Assembly (NCBI RefSeq): GCF_004125265.1
Contig: NZ_RDTE01000003.1
Location: forward strand, 5,890,001 to 5,954,000
Direction: 5' to 3'
DNA: 64,000 bases
Source of the DNA: Streptomyces lydicus
GTDB lineage: Bacteria; Actinomycetota; Actinomycetes; Streptomycetales; Streptomycetaceae
The notes beneath the pieces were generated by a model, which was given only the letters and a program-made list of their open reading frames with translations, was not told the DNA's origin and did no database searches. Positions 53,070 through 60,633 of this stretch are shown piece after piece; positions within the stretch are counted from its first letter, which is position 1, and each line of letters begins with the position of its first letter. The translations under genes were made by a program, and so were the position numbers.

Positions 53070-53855
53070 CTACGCGCCGCCCCGCTCCCTGCTCATATAG
53101 GCCTCCAGGCCGTCCAGGATCCGTTCCAGTCCGAACTCCCCTGCCCGGTCGCGGGAGGTGGCATCGGCTCCGGCGTCGGCGACGGCCGCGGCGACCGCGG
53201 GAAAGCGGTCGGCGCGGCCGGCGAGGAGTTCGTTCAGCGCGGCGCTCATGACCTCTTCCGGCGCCTTGGCCCGCGCGCTGCCCAGCCCCATCGAGGCCGA
53301 CACCTGGGCGAGGTTCCGGATGTGGCCGTGCACCACGACCACGGCGTCGAGCTGTTCGCCGCCGGTCAGGCCGGTGTCCGCGAGCGCGGCGAGGGCGCGC
53401 TCGGTCCAGCCGAGCTCGTGGGGGCCCATGACCCGGGGGCCGACGGCCGCGCCCAGCAGCCAGGGGTGCCGGTGGTAGACCGCCGCAAGCGCCTTTGCCC
53501 AGGTGCGCAGCGCCGGCCGCCACCCCCCGCGGTCGTCCTCGTCGGGGCCGGCGGGCGCGGCCACGCCCGGCGGTTCCCCCATCGCCGTATCGATCATCAG
53601 CGCGATCAGTTCGCTCTTCCCCGGCACATAGCGGTACAGGGACATCTTGGTGAAGTCCAGTTCGGCCGCGACCCGTTGCATGGAGACCGCCCCGAGTCCG
53701 CCGGCGTCGGCGAGCGCCATCGCCGTACGCGTGATCCGCTCCAGGCTCAGCGCCGGCTTGGGGCCCCGGCTGGGCCGCTCCCGCCCGCCCCACAGCAGCT
53801 CGACACTGCCCGCCTGATCTCCGAACACGCTGTGCTTGCCGTCGTCTCCCGCCAT
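53070..53855 (-). CDS. TetR family regulator (TetR_C type)
   Basis: About 261 residues. The HTH is in SLERITRTAMALADAGGLGAVSMQRVAAELDFTKMSLYRYVPGKSEL, with LYRYV typical of the TetR proper group. The C-terminal TetR_C-like domain (WAKALAAVYHRHPWL, AVVVVHGHIRNLAQV) resembles regulators of flavin monooxygenases and antibiotic modification genes. ATG at 53855. It is divergent from the FAD monooxygenase, and two matching dyads lie between the two starts, so it probably represses both. Confidence 0.93.
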   Translation of the reverse strand: MAGDDGKHSVFGDQAGSVELLWGGRERPSRGPKPALSLERITRTAMALADAGGLGAVSMQRVAAELDFTKMSLYRYVPGKSELIALMIDTAMGEPPGVAAPAGPDEDDRGGWRPALRTWAKALAAVYHRHPWLLGAAVGPRVMGPHELGWTERALAALADTGLTGGEQLDAVVVVHGHIRNLAQVSASMGLGSARAKAPEEVMSAALNELLAGRADRFPAVAAAVADAGADATSRDRAGEFGLERILDGLEAYMSRERGGA

Positions 53856-53869
53856 CCCCGCATCCTAAA

Positions 53870-53911
53870 ACTGTGTCCGGGGTATACAGAACAGTGTCCG
53901 TCGGATACAGT
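53870..53911. promoter_or_regulatory. Twin 21-bp dyads, TetR operators
   Basis: Two head-to-tail sites at 53870-53890 and 53891-53911 share the pattern TGTCCG, one base, then a GG-ATACAG half. The second, ACAGTGTCCG-T-CGGATACAGT, is the more symmetrical. They lie directly between the tetR and monooxygenase starts, with a 21-bp period that puts both dyads on the same face of the helix. Confidence 0.8.
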
Positions 53912-53961
53912 TTCTTTCCTCGGTACTCGGTACGACGGATCGATCGACGGGGGAGTGTGCG

Positions 53962-55350
53962 ATGACGTACGAGATGACGGGTGAAACGGCAACGGGGCGC
54001 GGGGATGCCGCCCGGCCGGACCGTGAGCGGGAGCGGCGAACGGTGCCGTTACCGGGGCGCTCCGTTCTGATCTCCGGCGCCAGCGTGGCCGGTCCGGCCC
54101 TGGCCTACTGGCTCGGCCGCTACGGCTTCCGGACCACCGTGGTCGAGCTGGCCCCCGCCCTGCGCGGCGGCGGCTTCGCGGTCGACTTCCGCGGGGCGGC
54201 ACAGCTGACGGTCCTGGAGCGCATGGGCGTCCTGGACGACATCAGGGCCCACAGCACCGGCGGCGGCGACCCCCTCACCTTCATCGACGGGCAGGGGCGT
54301 CCGCTGGCCGCGGTGCCTCCCGAATTCAGCGGTGGCGAGGTCGAGATCCTCCGCTCGGAGCTGTCCCGCATCCTTCACCGGCACAGCCTGACCCCGCCCG
54401 GCGTCCCCGCCACTCCCGGCGGCCACCGGGCTCACCACGCACCCGGCAGTCCGCCCGGGGGCCCGGCCACGCCCGAGTACCTTTTCGGCGACTCCCTCGC
54501 CTCCCTCACCCAGACCGCCGACGGGGTCCATGCCACCTTCGAACGGGGCGCGCCGCGCACCTTCGACCTGGTGATCGGCGCCGACGGTCTGCACTCCACC
54601 GTGCGCCGGCTCGCCTTCGGCCCCGAAAAGGACTTCGTCCGGCACCTCGGCTACTACGTCGCCGCCTGGGACCTGCCCGAAGACGCCGGAGACCTGGGCG
54701 CCCGCCCGGTCGGCTACGGCGAACCCGGCCGTCTGGCGACCGTCGGCCGCACACCCCGCCGCAGCGGGGAACGGGGCTATGCCGGCGAAGTCTTCTGTGT
54801 CTTCGCCTCCGAGGAGGAGCTGATATCCGACCGGGGCGACCCCCGCGCCCGGAAGCGGGCGATAGCCCGGGCCTACGAAGGCGCCGGCTGGCGGACGCCG
54901 GAAATCATCGCCACACTCGGGCAGGCCGATGACGTCTACTTCGACTCCATCAGCCGCGCCGATGTGCCGTGGTGGTCCACGGGCCGTATCGCGCTCCTCG
55001 GGGACGCCGCCCACGGCGCCACGGTCGGCGGTATGGGCACCGGCTCGGCGATCATCGGCGCCTACGTCCTCGCCGGAGAACTCGCCCTCGCCGAGGGGGA
55101 TCACCACACGGCCTTCGCCCGCTACGAACGCGCACTGCGCCCCTATGTGACCCGGTGCCAGCAAGGCGGCCGCGGGGCCGGGGAGTTCCTGGCCCCGGTC
55201 ACCCAGGAAGCCATCGATGCCCGTAACGCCGCCCTGAACTCCCCGGCCGCCGTCGCCGCCATGCTGCAACAGGGCCATGACACCTCCGCGGCCCTCGCCC
55301 TGGAGGACTACCCCGCGCTGGTCGCCGCCGCGGTCCGCGCCCGGTGGTGA
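53962..55350 (+). CDS. FAD-dependent monooxygenase (TetX / PHBH type)
   Basis: About 462 residues. The FAD fold opens SVLISGASVAGPALAYWLGRYGFRTTVVE, the middle motif is VIGADGLHSTVRR, and the second FAD motif is ALLGDAAHGATVGGMGTGSAI. This is the class A aromatic hydroxylase group that includes TetX. It would hydroxylate an aromatic or polyketide substrate with NAD(P)H and oxygen. A Pro/Gly/His-rich insert (about residues 148-172) precedes the substrate domain. ATG at 53962 follows GGGGGAG. It is controlled by the divergent TetR, so the substrate may be a toxic aromatic compound. Confidence 0.93.
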   Translation: MTYEMTGETATGRGDAARPDRERERRTVPLPGRSVLISGASVAGPALAYWLGRYGFRTTVVELAPALRGGGFAVDFRGAAQLTVLERMGVLDDIRAHSTGGGDPLTFIDGQGRPLAAVPPEFSGGEVEILRSELSRILHRHSLTPPGVPATPGGHRAHHAPGSPPGGPATPEYLFGDSLASLTQTADGVHATFERGAPRTFDLVIGADGLHSTVRRLAFGPEKDFVRHLGYYVAAWDLPEDAGDLGARPVGYGEPGRLATVGRTPRRSGERGYAGEVFCVFASEEELISDRGDPRARKRAIARAYEGAGWRTPEIIATLGQADDVYFDSISRADVPWWSTGRIALLGDAAHGATVGGMGTGSAIIGAYVLAGELALAEGDHHTAFARYERALRPYVTRCQQGGRGAGEFLAPVTQEAIDARNAALNSPAAVAAMLQQGHDTSAALALEDYPALVAAAVRARW

Positions 55351-55682
55351 ACTTCCCGGCTTCACGCTGAGCCGAATGGGCGTTCCGGCGTCAACGCGAT
55401 TGTCCGGCGCTCCCTCTTCTGGGTTACTGGTGATGCCTGGTCGGTGGGCCGTCCATCCCCCTCGGGCTTCCGCGGCCGGCCCACCCTCCAGCCCTTTTCG
55501 CTGTGGGGCCCGGGGGACGGCCGGCAGCACGACGGCCCCGTCGCACCGCACGGTGCGACCGGTCGCTGTACGCCGTGTGTGCCGGCCCCTCCGTACGGCC
55601 GGCCGCTGCCAAGTGCCCGGGTCCCGGCCCGTGAGTCGTCACGAACGGGCCCGGCAGCGAGCTCACACAGCAGGAGGACTCC
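55351..55682. other. 330-bp spacer before the IPT/TIG gene
   Basis: No gene is seen. The spacer is GC-rich with a candidate promoter area around TTGTCC at 55399 and GGTTACTGG at 55423, which I cannot place firmly. GGTGGGCCGTCCATCCCC at 55443 resembles a string near 58312 upstream of the polyketide genes. The ribosome site CAGGAGGA for the next gene is at 55671-55678. Confidence 0.4.
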
Positions 55683-56495
55683 ATGTCCACACCCACCATC
55701 CAGCCGGCCCTGCCGGCGTTGCCTCCCGGACCCGTGCTGCTCGGCGTACTGCCCAGCTCGGGGCCGACCGCGGGCGGCAACACCGTGCAGCTCGTCGGGC
55801 TCGGCCTCGGAGGCGCCACCAGCGTCCTCTTCGGGACGTCGACGGCGACGGTCGTCGGGCAGGACCCGCTGGGGCTGACCGTGACGGTCGTGGCCCCGGC
55901 GCACGCCGCGGGTGCCGTGCAGGTCACCGTCACCACCAGCGGCGGTACCAGCAACCCGGCGTCGTACGTGTACCTGGCGCCCGTCCCGCCGACGGCCGCG
56001 GTCATCACCCCCAACTCGGGGCCGGTCGCGGGCGGCACCGCGTTCGTCATCGCCGGAACCGGACTGCAGGGCGCCACCGTCACCATGGGGGGCAACGCCG
56101 CAACCGTCGTGGGCACGGACCCCACCGGCAGTGTCCTGTTCGGCGTCACCCCCGCGGGACCCCCCGCAGGAGGCAACGTCCCGGTCGTGGTGACGACCCC
56201 GGGCGGCACCGCGACCGTCCCCGGCGGCTACACCTACCTGGCCGCGCCTCCCACGGTCACCGGAACGGTGTCGCCGTCCTCGGCGGCGGCGGGCGCCACC
56301 TTCACCATCGTCGGGACCGGCCTCCTCGGAGCGACCGTGCTCTTCGGCGCCGCCCCGGCCACCGGAGTGGTCGTCAACGGGGGCGGCACGTCCCTGACCG
56401 GGACCGTCCCGCCGGGCACGGTCGGATCGACCGTGCAGGTGACCGTCCAGACGGCGGCTGGCAGCGCCAACGCCGGGTCGTTCACCTACCTGTGA
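55683..56495 (+). CDS. IPT/TIG domain repeat protein
   Basis: About 270 residues consisting of three IPT/TIG immunoglobulin-like repeats of 80-85 residues. Each opens with a P.SGP..GG pattern (VLPSSGPTAGGNTVQLVG, ITPNSGPVAGGTAFVIAG, VSPSSAAAGATFTIVG) and closes in Y.YL or FTYL. There is no signal peptide, membrane helix or sorting motif, although this fold is usually extracellular. ATG at 55683 follows CAGGAGGA with ideal spacing. It stands alone between the monooxygenase and a recombinase. It may be a structural or particle protein released by another route; function is unknown. Confidence 0.85.
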   Translation: MSTPTIQPALPALPPGPVLLGVLPSSGPTAGGNTVQLVGLGLGGATSVLFGTSTATVVGQDPLGLTVTVVAPAHAAGAVQVTVTTSGGTSNPASYVYLAPVPPTAAVITPNSGPVAGGTAFVIAGTGLQGATVTMGGNAATVVGTDPTGSVLFGVTPAGPPAGGNVPVVVTTPGGTATVPGGYTYLAAPPTVTGTVSPSSAAAGATFTIVGTGLLGATVLFGAAPATGVVVNGGGTSLTGTVPPGTVGSTVQVTVQTAAGSANAGSFTYL

Positions 56496-56548
56496 CGGCC
56501 CGCCCCACCGTCTGACGGCCCGGGAACCGGCCGGCGACGGCGGGCCGC

Positions 56549-56578
56549 ACCCGGCCCGCCCGGACCCGGCCCGCCCGG
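56549..56578. repeat. 15-bp tandem repeat, 2 exact copies
   Basis: ACCCGGCCCGCCCGG at 56549-56563 and 56564-56578, in the short gap between the IPT/TIG stop and the recombinase stop. Confidence 0.7.
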
Positions 56579-56602
56579 ACCCGTGCGGCCGGCCCGGCGC
56601 CG

Positions 56603-57652
56603 TCATCCCGCGGGGGGACGCCGCAAAGCGGTTCGGCCCCCGCCCGTCGTGCGGGCGGGGGCCGAACTCGCCGGAGGCTCCCCATGGCTCTCCCCGGACC
56701 GCACCGGCCCGTCGGGGGGCAGGTAGCGCCGGGCGTCCTGCGGCGGGCGCCCGGCGGCGCCGCACAGCAAGGGCAACGGAAGTCCCGCGTCCGCCATCCA
56801 TGTCAGCCCGGTGTGGCGCAGATCCTGCCGTCGGAGGTATTCGTGACCGAGCTCGGCCACCACATCGTCCCAGCGGGTGGCGTCCCGCAGCACCGCGGCG
56901 GTGAACCGGCGCCGCTGCGGACCGGTGAACAGCCGGGCCGCCGGCGTGTGCCGGGCCGCCTCCAGCCGCCCGGCGGCCAGTTCCCGCGCGGCGGGGCGCA
57001 GCGGCACCACCCGGTGGTGCCTGCCCCGGCAGGCGCGGTCGTCCAGGCCCTCCGGCTCGGAGACGGTGAAGCGCTGGACCTGCCAGGTCCAGGTGCTCAG
57101 ATCGATGTCCTGGGCCTGCAGGGCGGACACCTCGCTGAAACGGGTACCGGTCCAGGCGGCGAACCTGACGATGTCGCCCCACTCCGCCCAGCCGTCCGAG
57201 GACCGCTGGACGAGAGCGGCCGCCAGCCGCTCCAGCGCCGGTACGTCCGGCAGGGCCAGCGCCCTGGGAGCGGTGCGTTCGCTCTGCGCCCGCTGGTACT
57301 CCTGCTGCCAGCCGGCCACCCTGGCCGGATTGGCGTCGAGCACTCCGTCCCGCACGGCCTGTTCCAGGACCCGCACGAGCACGGCAAGGCTGTTCTTCAC
57401 CGTCGACAGGCCGCATTCGTCGGCGATCCAGCAGTGCAGGGCGCGGTTGACGACGCGTCGGGTGACCTTCCGGACCGGGACGTGCCCGATGCTGGGAACG
57501 ACACGCAGCCGCCATCCGGCCTGGTAGGGGGACATGGTCAGGGGCTCCAGGCCGTGCATCGCGGCCGGCCACCGCCGTTCCCCGTAGTCGGTGAGCGACA
57601 TCGTGAGGGTGGCGGCCTCCCAGGGAAACCGGTCCCCGGCGTTATCGTTCAT
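56603..57652 (-). CDS. Tyrosine recombinase/integrase with altered catalytic residues
   Basis: About 349 residues with a phage-integrase catalytic domain. Arg I is in AAWTGTRFSEVSALQ near residue 170, Arg II in DLRHTGLTWMADAGLPL near residue 276, and the nucleophile Tyr in DARRYLPP near residue 310. But the His of HxLR is Gln (QDLR) and the GH motif before Tyr is GR, so two of the usual six catalytic positions are changed. The N-terminal SAM-like domain is present (SLTDYGERRWP, VNRALHCWIADECGLSTVKNSL). The C-terminal tail is coded by a terminator hairpin. ATG at 57652 has a weak ribosome site. No att site or phage genes were recognised. It may be an old integrase left at a cluster boundary. 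Confidence 0.82.
   Translation of the reverse strand: MNDNAGDRFPWEAATLTMSLTDYGERRWPAAMHGLEPLTMSPYQAGWRLRVVPSIGHVPVRKVTRRVVNRALHCWIADECGLSTVKNSLAVLVRVLEQAVRDGVLDANPARVAGWQQEYQRAQSERTAPRALALPDVPALERLAAALVQRSSDGWAEWGDIVRFAAWTGTRFSEVSALQAQDIDLSTWTWQVQRFTVSEPEGLDDRACRGRHHRVVPLRPAARELAAGRLEAARHTPAARLFTGPQRRRFTAAVLRDATRWDDVVAELGHEYLRRQDLRHTGLTWMADAGLPLPLLCGAAGRPPQDARRYLPPDGPVRSGESHGEPPASSAPARTTGGGRTALRRPPAG
56631..56667. terminator. 16-bp hairpin within the recombinase 3' end
   Basis: Arms 56631-56646 and 56652-56667 pair perfectly around TCGTG. It is 136 bp after the IPT/TIG stop and can end that transcript, although it lies inside the annotated C-terminus of the convergent recombinase gene. Confidence 0.75.
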
Positions 57653-58492
57653 TATCGAATCACCCTTGTCTGCTGGTGAGTTATTCGGCCGCCCGGTACT
57701 GATGGCGTGTTGCGCTCTTGAGCGGAAAGCGGCTCCCGGGGAATCGTGCTGACTTCATGCCGGCGGGCGGTGGTGAACTGCGGCCCCCGGTACGGAGCGC
57801 ATTGGCGCGCGGTCCGCCGGGGGCAGGGAACAACAGCCGGCCACGGCCGGAAAAGGAGCCGGACTCACCGGTGTGAACGGCTCGTACGGCGGTCTCCCAG
57901 GACTCTGTCGCCGCTACCGGAGAATGGTGAACTCCTCTCCAACAGGACCGTGAAGGAGGGGAGTTGAGTTGCACGGTGAACGTTTGCCGGGGTCGTGGCG
58001 ACTTCCGGTGCCTCCCGTCGTCGTCGGCCGGTTTCCCGCTGCCTATGGGCGGCACGTCAGTTGCTGTTGTGCTCCCCATACAAGAATGACAAGCGACGAG
58101 CTTGCTGCTGCGCACGGTGTTACTGCGCCACCGGGCAGGAGCAGTGAGCAATCAAACGCTTCATCAGTCATGAGTGGAATAAAGGCATCTCCTCGTGCCA
58201 TTGCGCAAGTTGGTACGGCTTTGTTCTTTTCGCGCTGCTCCGAACGGGTGGCCTTATCGGTTGACTGTTGTAGCCCGGCGAGCCGCGTGGATAACTAGTC
58301 GCATCCAACCGGTGGGCCGCCCATCCTCTCCGGGGAGCGGCACCTGGCCTACCCGTTGGCCCGGCCCAGCGCCTGGTTGCGGTCAGACCGAGATGCCGTA
58401 TGGGCGTCCCCGGTAGAGGGTTTTGGATCCGTCAGCCGGTGCCGATTCGTCGGCACCGGCTGGTCGGCCCCCACATTCGGACAGGGGGCTTC
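57653..58492. other. 840-bp spacer, partly AT-richer, at the polyketide cluster edge
   Basis: No convincing gene is present. The part 58060-58300 is visibly less GC-rich than its surroundings, with strings such as CAATCAAACGCTTCATCAG. A plus-strand frame there (58086-58298, 70 codons) has no ribosome site and no family. TTGACT at 58261 followed by GGATAACTAGT at 58290 may belong to a promoter, but the spacing is not standard. A large upstream regulatory region or a remnant of foreign DNA are both possible. Confidence 0.45.
58434..58461 (+). promoter_or_regulatory. Stable hairpin with TTCG loop in the leader
   Basis: AGCCGGTGCCGA pairs perfectly with TCGGCACCGGCT around TTCG, a stabilising tetraloop. 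It ends 31 bp before the ATG of the short gene at 58493. It may be a terminator of upstream transcription or a leader attenuator. Confidence 0.6.
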
Positions 58493-58786
58493 ATGCGAAC
58501 CATTTCCATCCTTCGCTGGGTCAACGGTCTACGCGCCTTGACCCCGGGCCTCACCGTGACAGCACCGGTATCCGCCCGCACCGCCGCCCCCACCACCGCA
58601 AACGGCACCGCACCGACGTCCGCGAGCGGCATCACCGGCCATACCGCCGGCCCCGTGGGAGACCTCCGCGCCCGTCCGGCCGTCCCCGTGGACGCAGCGG
58701 TCCGGTACGCCGCCCCGCACACCGCCGCCTGCCCGGCCGGCGCCCCCCTTCCCGGCTTCCTCCACGAGACGCAGCCGGCCCTCTGA
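58493..58786 (+). CDS. Possible short secreted Ala/Thr/Pro-rich protein
   Basis: A 97-codon frame starting MRTISILRWVNGLRALTPGLTV at ATG 58493, with GGGGG 5 nt upstream. The first 30 residues resemble a weak signal peptide (TVTAPVSARTAA); the rest is Ala, Thr, Pro and Gly-rich with a single Cys near the end. I recognise no family. It has Streptomyces-like codon use and its own leader hairpin, and lies at the cluster edge 190 bp before the DUF5988 gene. It may be real or a chance GC-rich frame. Confidence 0.42.
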   Translation: MRTISILRWVNGLRALTPGLTVTAPVSARTAAPTTANGTAPTSASGITGHTAGPVGDLRARPAVPVDAAVRYAAPHTAACPAGAPLPGFLHETQPAL

Positions 58787-58976
58787 GACCGGCCCGGCCG
58801 CCCTTCGGCCGCACCCCCGGCGCCACTGGCGCCCCCGGGCCCCCGGCCCCCTTCCCGTAGCCGTCCGGCCCCGCCCGCCCGGCCGCGGCCCCGCAGCGAG
58901 CTGCGTGCGGCTCCCCCGACCGCCCATCTGAAGCCTGCCCCCACACACCCACTCCGACAGCACACCGGAGGACAGC

Positions 58977-59183
58977 ATGGCGCAAAGAAGAATGGTGATC
59001 CTGGTCGACGGGCCGGAGGGAAATGGCCTGCCGCAGTATGCGCGCGACAATGCGGGCGACCCGATAAGGATCCTGCGCGGCAACGGGTATGAGCGCTTCG
59101 AATTCTACGGCGAATACGCGGACTTGGGCGGAGAACCGGTCCCCGTGTACCGCTGGTGTTACCGCACAAGAATCGCCGAATAG
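58977..59183 (+). CDS. DUF5988 family small protein
   Basis: A 68-residue protein. The second half NGYERFEFYGEYADLGGEPVPVYRWCYRTRIAE is the conserved DUF5988 ending. The first half has VILVDGPEGNGLPQ and IRILRGN. Members are small actinobacterial proteins of unknown role that often lie in secondary metabolite clusters. ATG at 58977 follows GGAGGACA. It comes just before the ketosynthase and is probably cotranscribed with it, 80 bp apart. The single Cys in RWCYR is conserved as far as I recall the family. Confidence 0.82.
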   Translation: MAQRRMVILVDGPEGNGLPQYARDNAGDPIRILRGNGYERFEFYGEYADLGGEPVPVYRWCYRTRIAE

Positions 59184-59230
59184 GCGCTGTGCGTCCCCGG
59201 GAAACAAGCGATGCGCAGAGGAGAACAACC

Positions 59231-59266
59231 ATGTGGAACCTCGTGAGGGACGGAGTCCTGTCGTGA
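59231..59266 (+). CDS. 11-residue leader peptide overlapping the ketosynthase start
   Basis: ATG at 59231 opens MWNLVRDGVLS and stops at TGA 59264-59266. AGAGGAG lies 7-9 nt upstream, the best ribosome site in this stretch. The TGA overlaps the ketosynthase GTG as GTGA, so ribosomes finishing the leader could restart on the ketosynthase. Translation is inferred. Confidence 0.45.
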   Translation: MWNLVRDGVLS

Positions 59267-60597
59267 ACCGAGAATCCGGTAAAGACGCAAGCACAAGTGA
59301 AGAGCGGAATGTCGTGGTGACCGGCGTCGGGTTCTGCCTGCCCGGTCGTACGGAGCCGGTTTTCACCGCCGACGACATGTGGGACGTCGTCTCCAACGGC
59401 CGGTCCTGCCTCAAGCGTGACGAGGTGTATTACGGCTCGGTCGAGCTCACCCAGGCGATGTTCGACGAACGCCTCCCGGACGTTCCGCCGTTCTTCTCCC
59501 AGCATTACACCCCGGCGCACCGTTTCGGCCTGGTGTCCATGGCGGAAGCCACCGCCGATGCCGGGCTGGCTTTCGGCGGTGGCGCGCTGAGTGAAGCCGC
59601 GATTCTGGTCGGACGCGGAGGTGTGGACTCCAACGTCGAAAGCTATCTTTCGGTGCTGAGTGCCGACCCCGGAAAGACCTCCGCGCCGGACGCCATGGAA
59701 TTGTTCGTCGCGGCCCAGCAAGCCGTGACCCCTTCCGATGTCGCCCTCGTGCAAGCGGCGCTGACCCAGTCCAACGGCCCCTGCTACACCGTCTCGTGCG
59801 GCTGCGCCTCGTCCGCCGTACAGATCGGCAACGCCCGGCGGATGATCGCCCACGGCGAGGTCGACGTCGCGGTGGTGACCGGGGTCGACGTCTTCAACGT
59901 CCACCTCATCCAGAACATCCAGCGGCTGCTGAGCGGAGCCCAGCAGACCTACGACGCCCTCCGCACGACCGACATGCCCGAACTGCTGCCGTCCTTCACC
60001 TCCCTGATGCGGCCCTACGACCGCCGGGCGGACTGCATCAACCACGGCGAGGGCGCGGCCACCGTGATCATGGAAAGCCGGGAACACGCCGCCCGGCGCG
60101 GGGCACATGTCTACGGCCAGGTGCTGGCCACCGCCATGACCCGCGACGGGCTGGCCAACCCCCTGGCCTGCGACGAGACCGGCGCGGAACTCGTCACCGC
60201 GGTCCGCCGCTGCCTCGGCGACCGGTGGCAGCTGCGCGACATCCCGTACGTCCACGGCGGCAGCGACGGCAACGTCGTCGTCACCGCCTTCGAGGCGAAC
60301 GCCATCAAGGAGCTCTACGGAGCCGACAACGACGTCCTGATGACGTCCCAGGAAGGCTGCTTCGGCCACAACGGCGCACCGGCCGGCTGCCTGGGCGTCG
60401 CCATGACGCTGATGATGATGGAGCGAGGGCAGGTCTGCCCCACCGCCAACTGCGAGCAGCCGGCCGACGGACTGCCCTTCGACCCGGTCCCCGGAGTGCG
60501 GCCGCGGCCGCTCGACTTCGACTACGCGCTGAGCTTCAACTACCAGGTCGGCGGTGTGAAGAACGCCATTCTCCTCGGCAGTCCGGAAGCCGTGTGA
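59263..60597 (+). CDS. Stand-alone beta-ketoacyl synthase
   Basis: About 444 residues, thiolase fold. The N-terminal part opens NVVVTGVGFCLPG. The nucleophile is Cys181 in VSCGCASSAV. The two His are His331 in VHGGSDGNVVVTAFEA, where HGTGT is usual, and His369 in GHNGAPAG. The triad Cys-His-His is therefore present, but the motifs around it differ from FabF and modular PKS, marking a distinct branch. It would condense acyl chains on a carrier protein, perhaps making a starter for the neighbouring PKS or adding an extension. GTG at 59263 overlaps the leader stop; a GTG at 59233 in frame is the alternative. The PKS starts 36 bp later. Confidence 0.9.
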   Translation: MNRESGKDASTSEERNVVVTGVGFCLPGRTEPVFTADDMWDVVSNGRSCLKRDEVYYGSVELTQAMFDERLPDVPPFFSQHYTPAHRFGLVSMAEATADAGLAFGGGALSEAAILVGRGGVDSNVESYLSVLSADPGKTSAPDAMELFVAAQQAVTPSDVALVQAALTQSNGPCYTVSCGCASSAVQIGNARRMIAHGEVDVAVVTGVDVFNVHLIQNIQRLLSGAQQTYDALRTTDMPELLPSFTSLMRPYDRRADCINHGEGAATVIMESREHAARRGAHVYGQVLATAMTRDGLANPLACDETGAELVTAVRRCLGDRWQLRDIPYVHGGSDGNVVVTAFEANAIKELYGADNDVLMTSQEGCFGHNGAPAGCLGVAMTLMMMERGQVCPTANCEQPADGLPFDPVPGVRPRPLDFDYALSFNYQVGGVKNAILLGSPEAV

Positions 60598-60633
60598 CCA
60601 CGGGCAGATCACCTCCCACGTACGGAGACCCCG

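Noticed and set aside
57681..58151. Minus-strand frame between recombinase and polyketide genes
   Set aside because: No ribosome site, no domain, and composition like random GC-rich translation.
57969..58298. Plus-strand frames in the AT-richer spacer, including one from ATG 58086
   Set aside because: A GAAGGAGG string lies near a TTG at 57969, but the amino-acid sequence is unstructured with mixed Cys and Ser and no family. Kept as spacer.
55438..58335. Similar strings GGTGGGCCG(T/C)CCATCC at 55443 and 58312 as a shared promoter element
   Set aside because: The match is under 20 bp in GC-rich DNA with no shared -35 or -10. It could be chance, so it is not called as a regulatory site.
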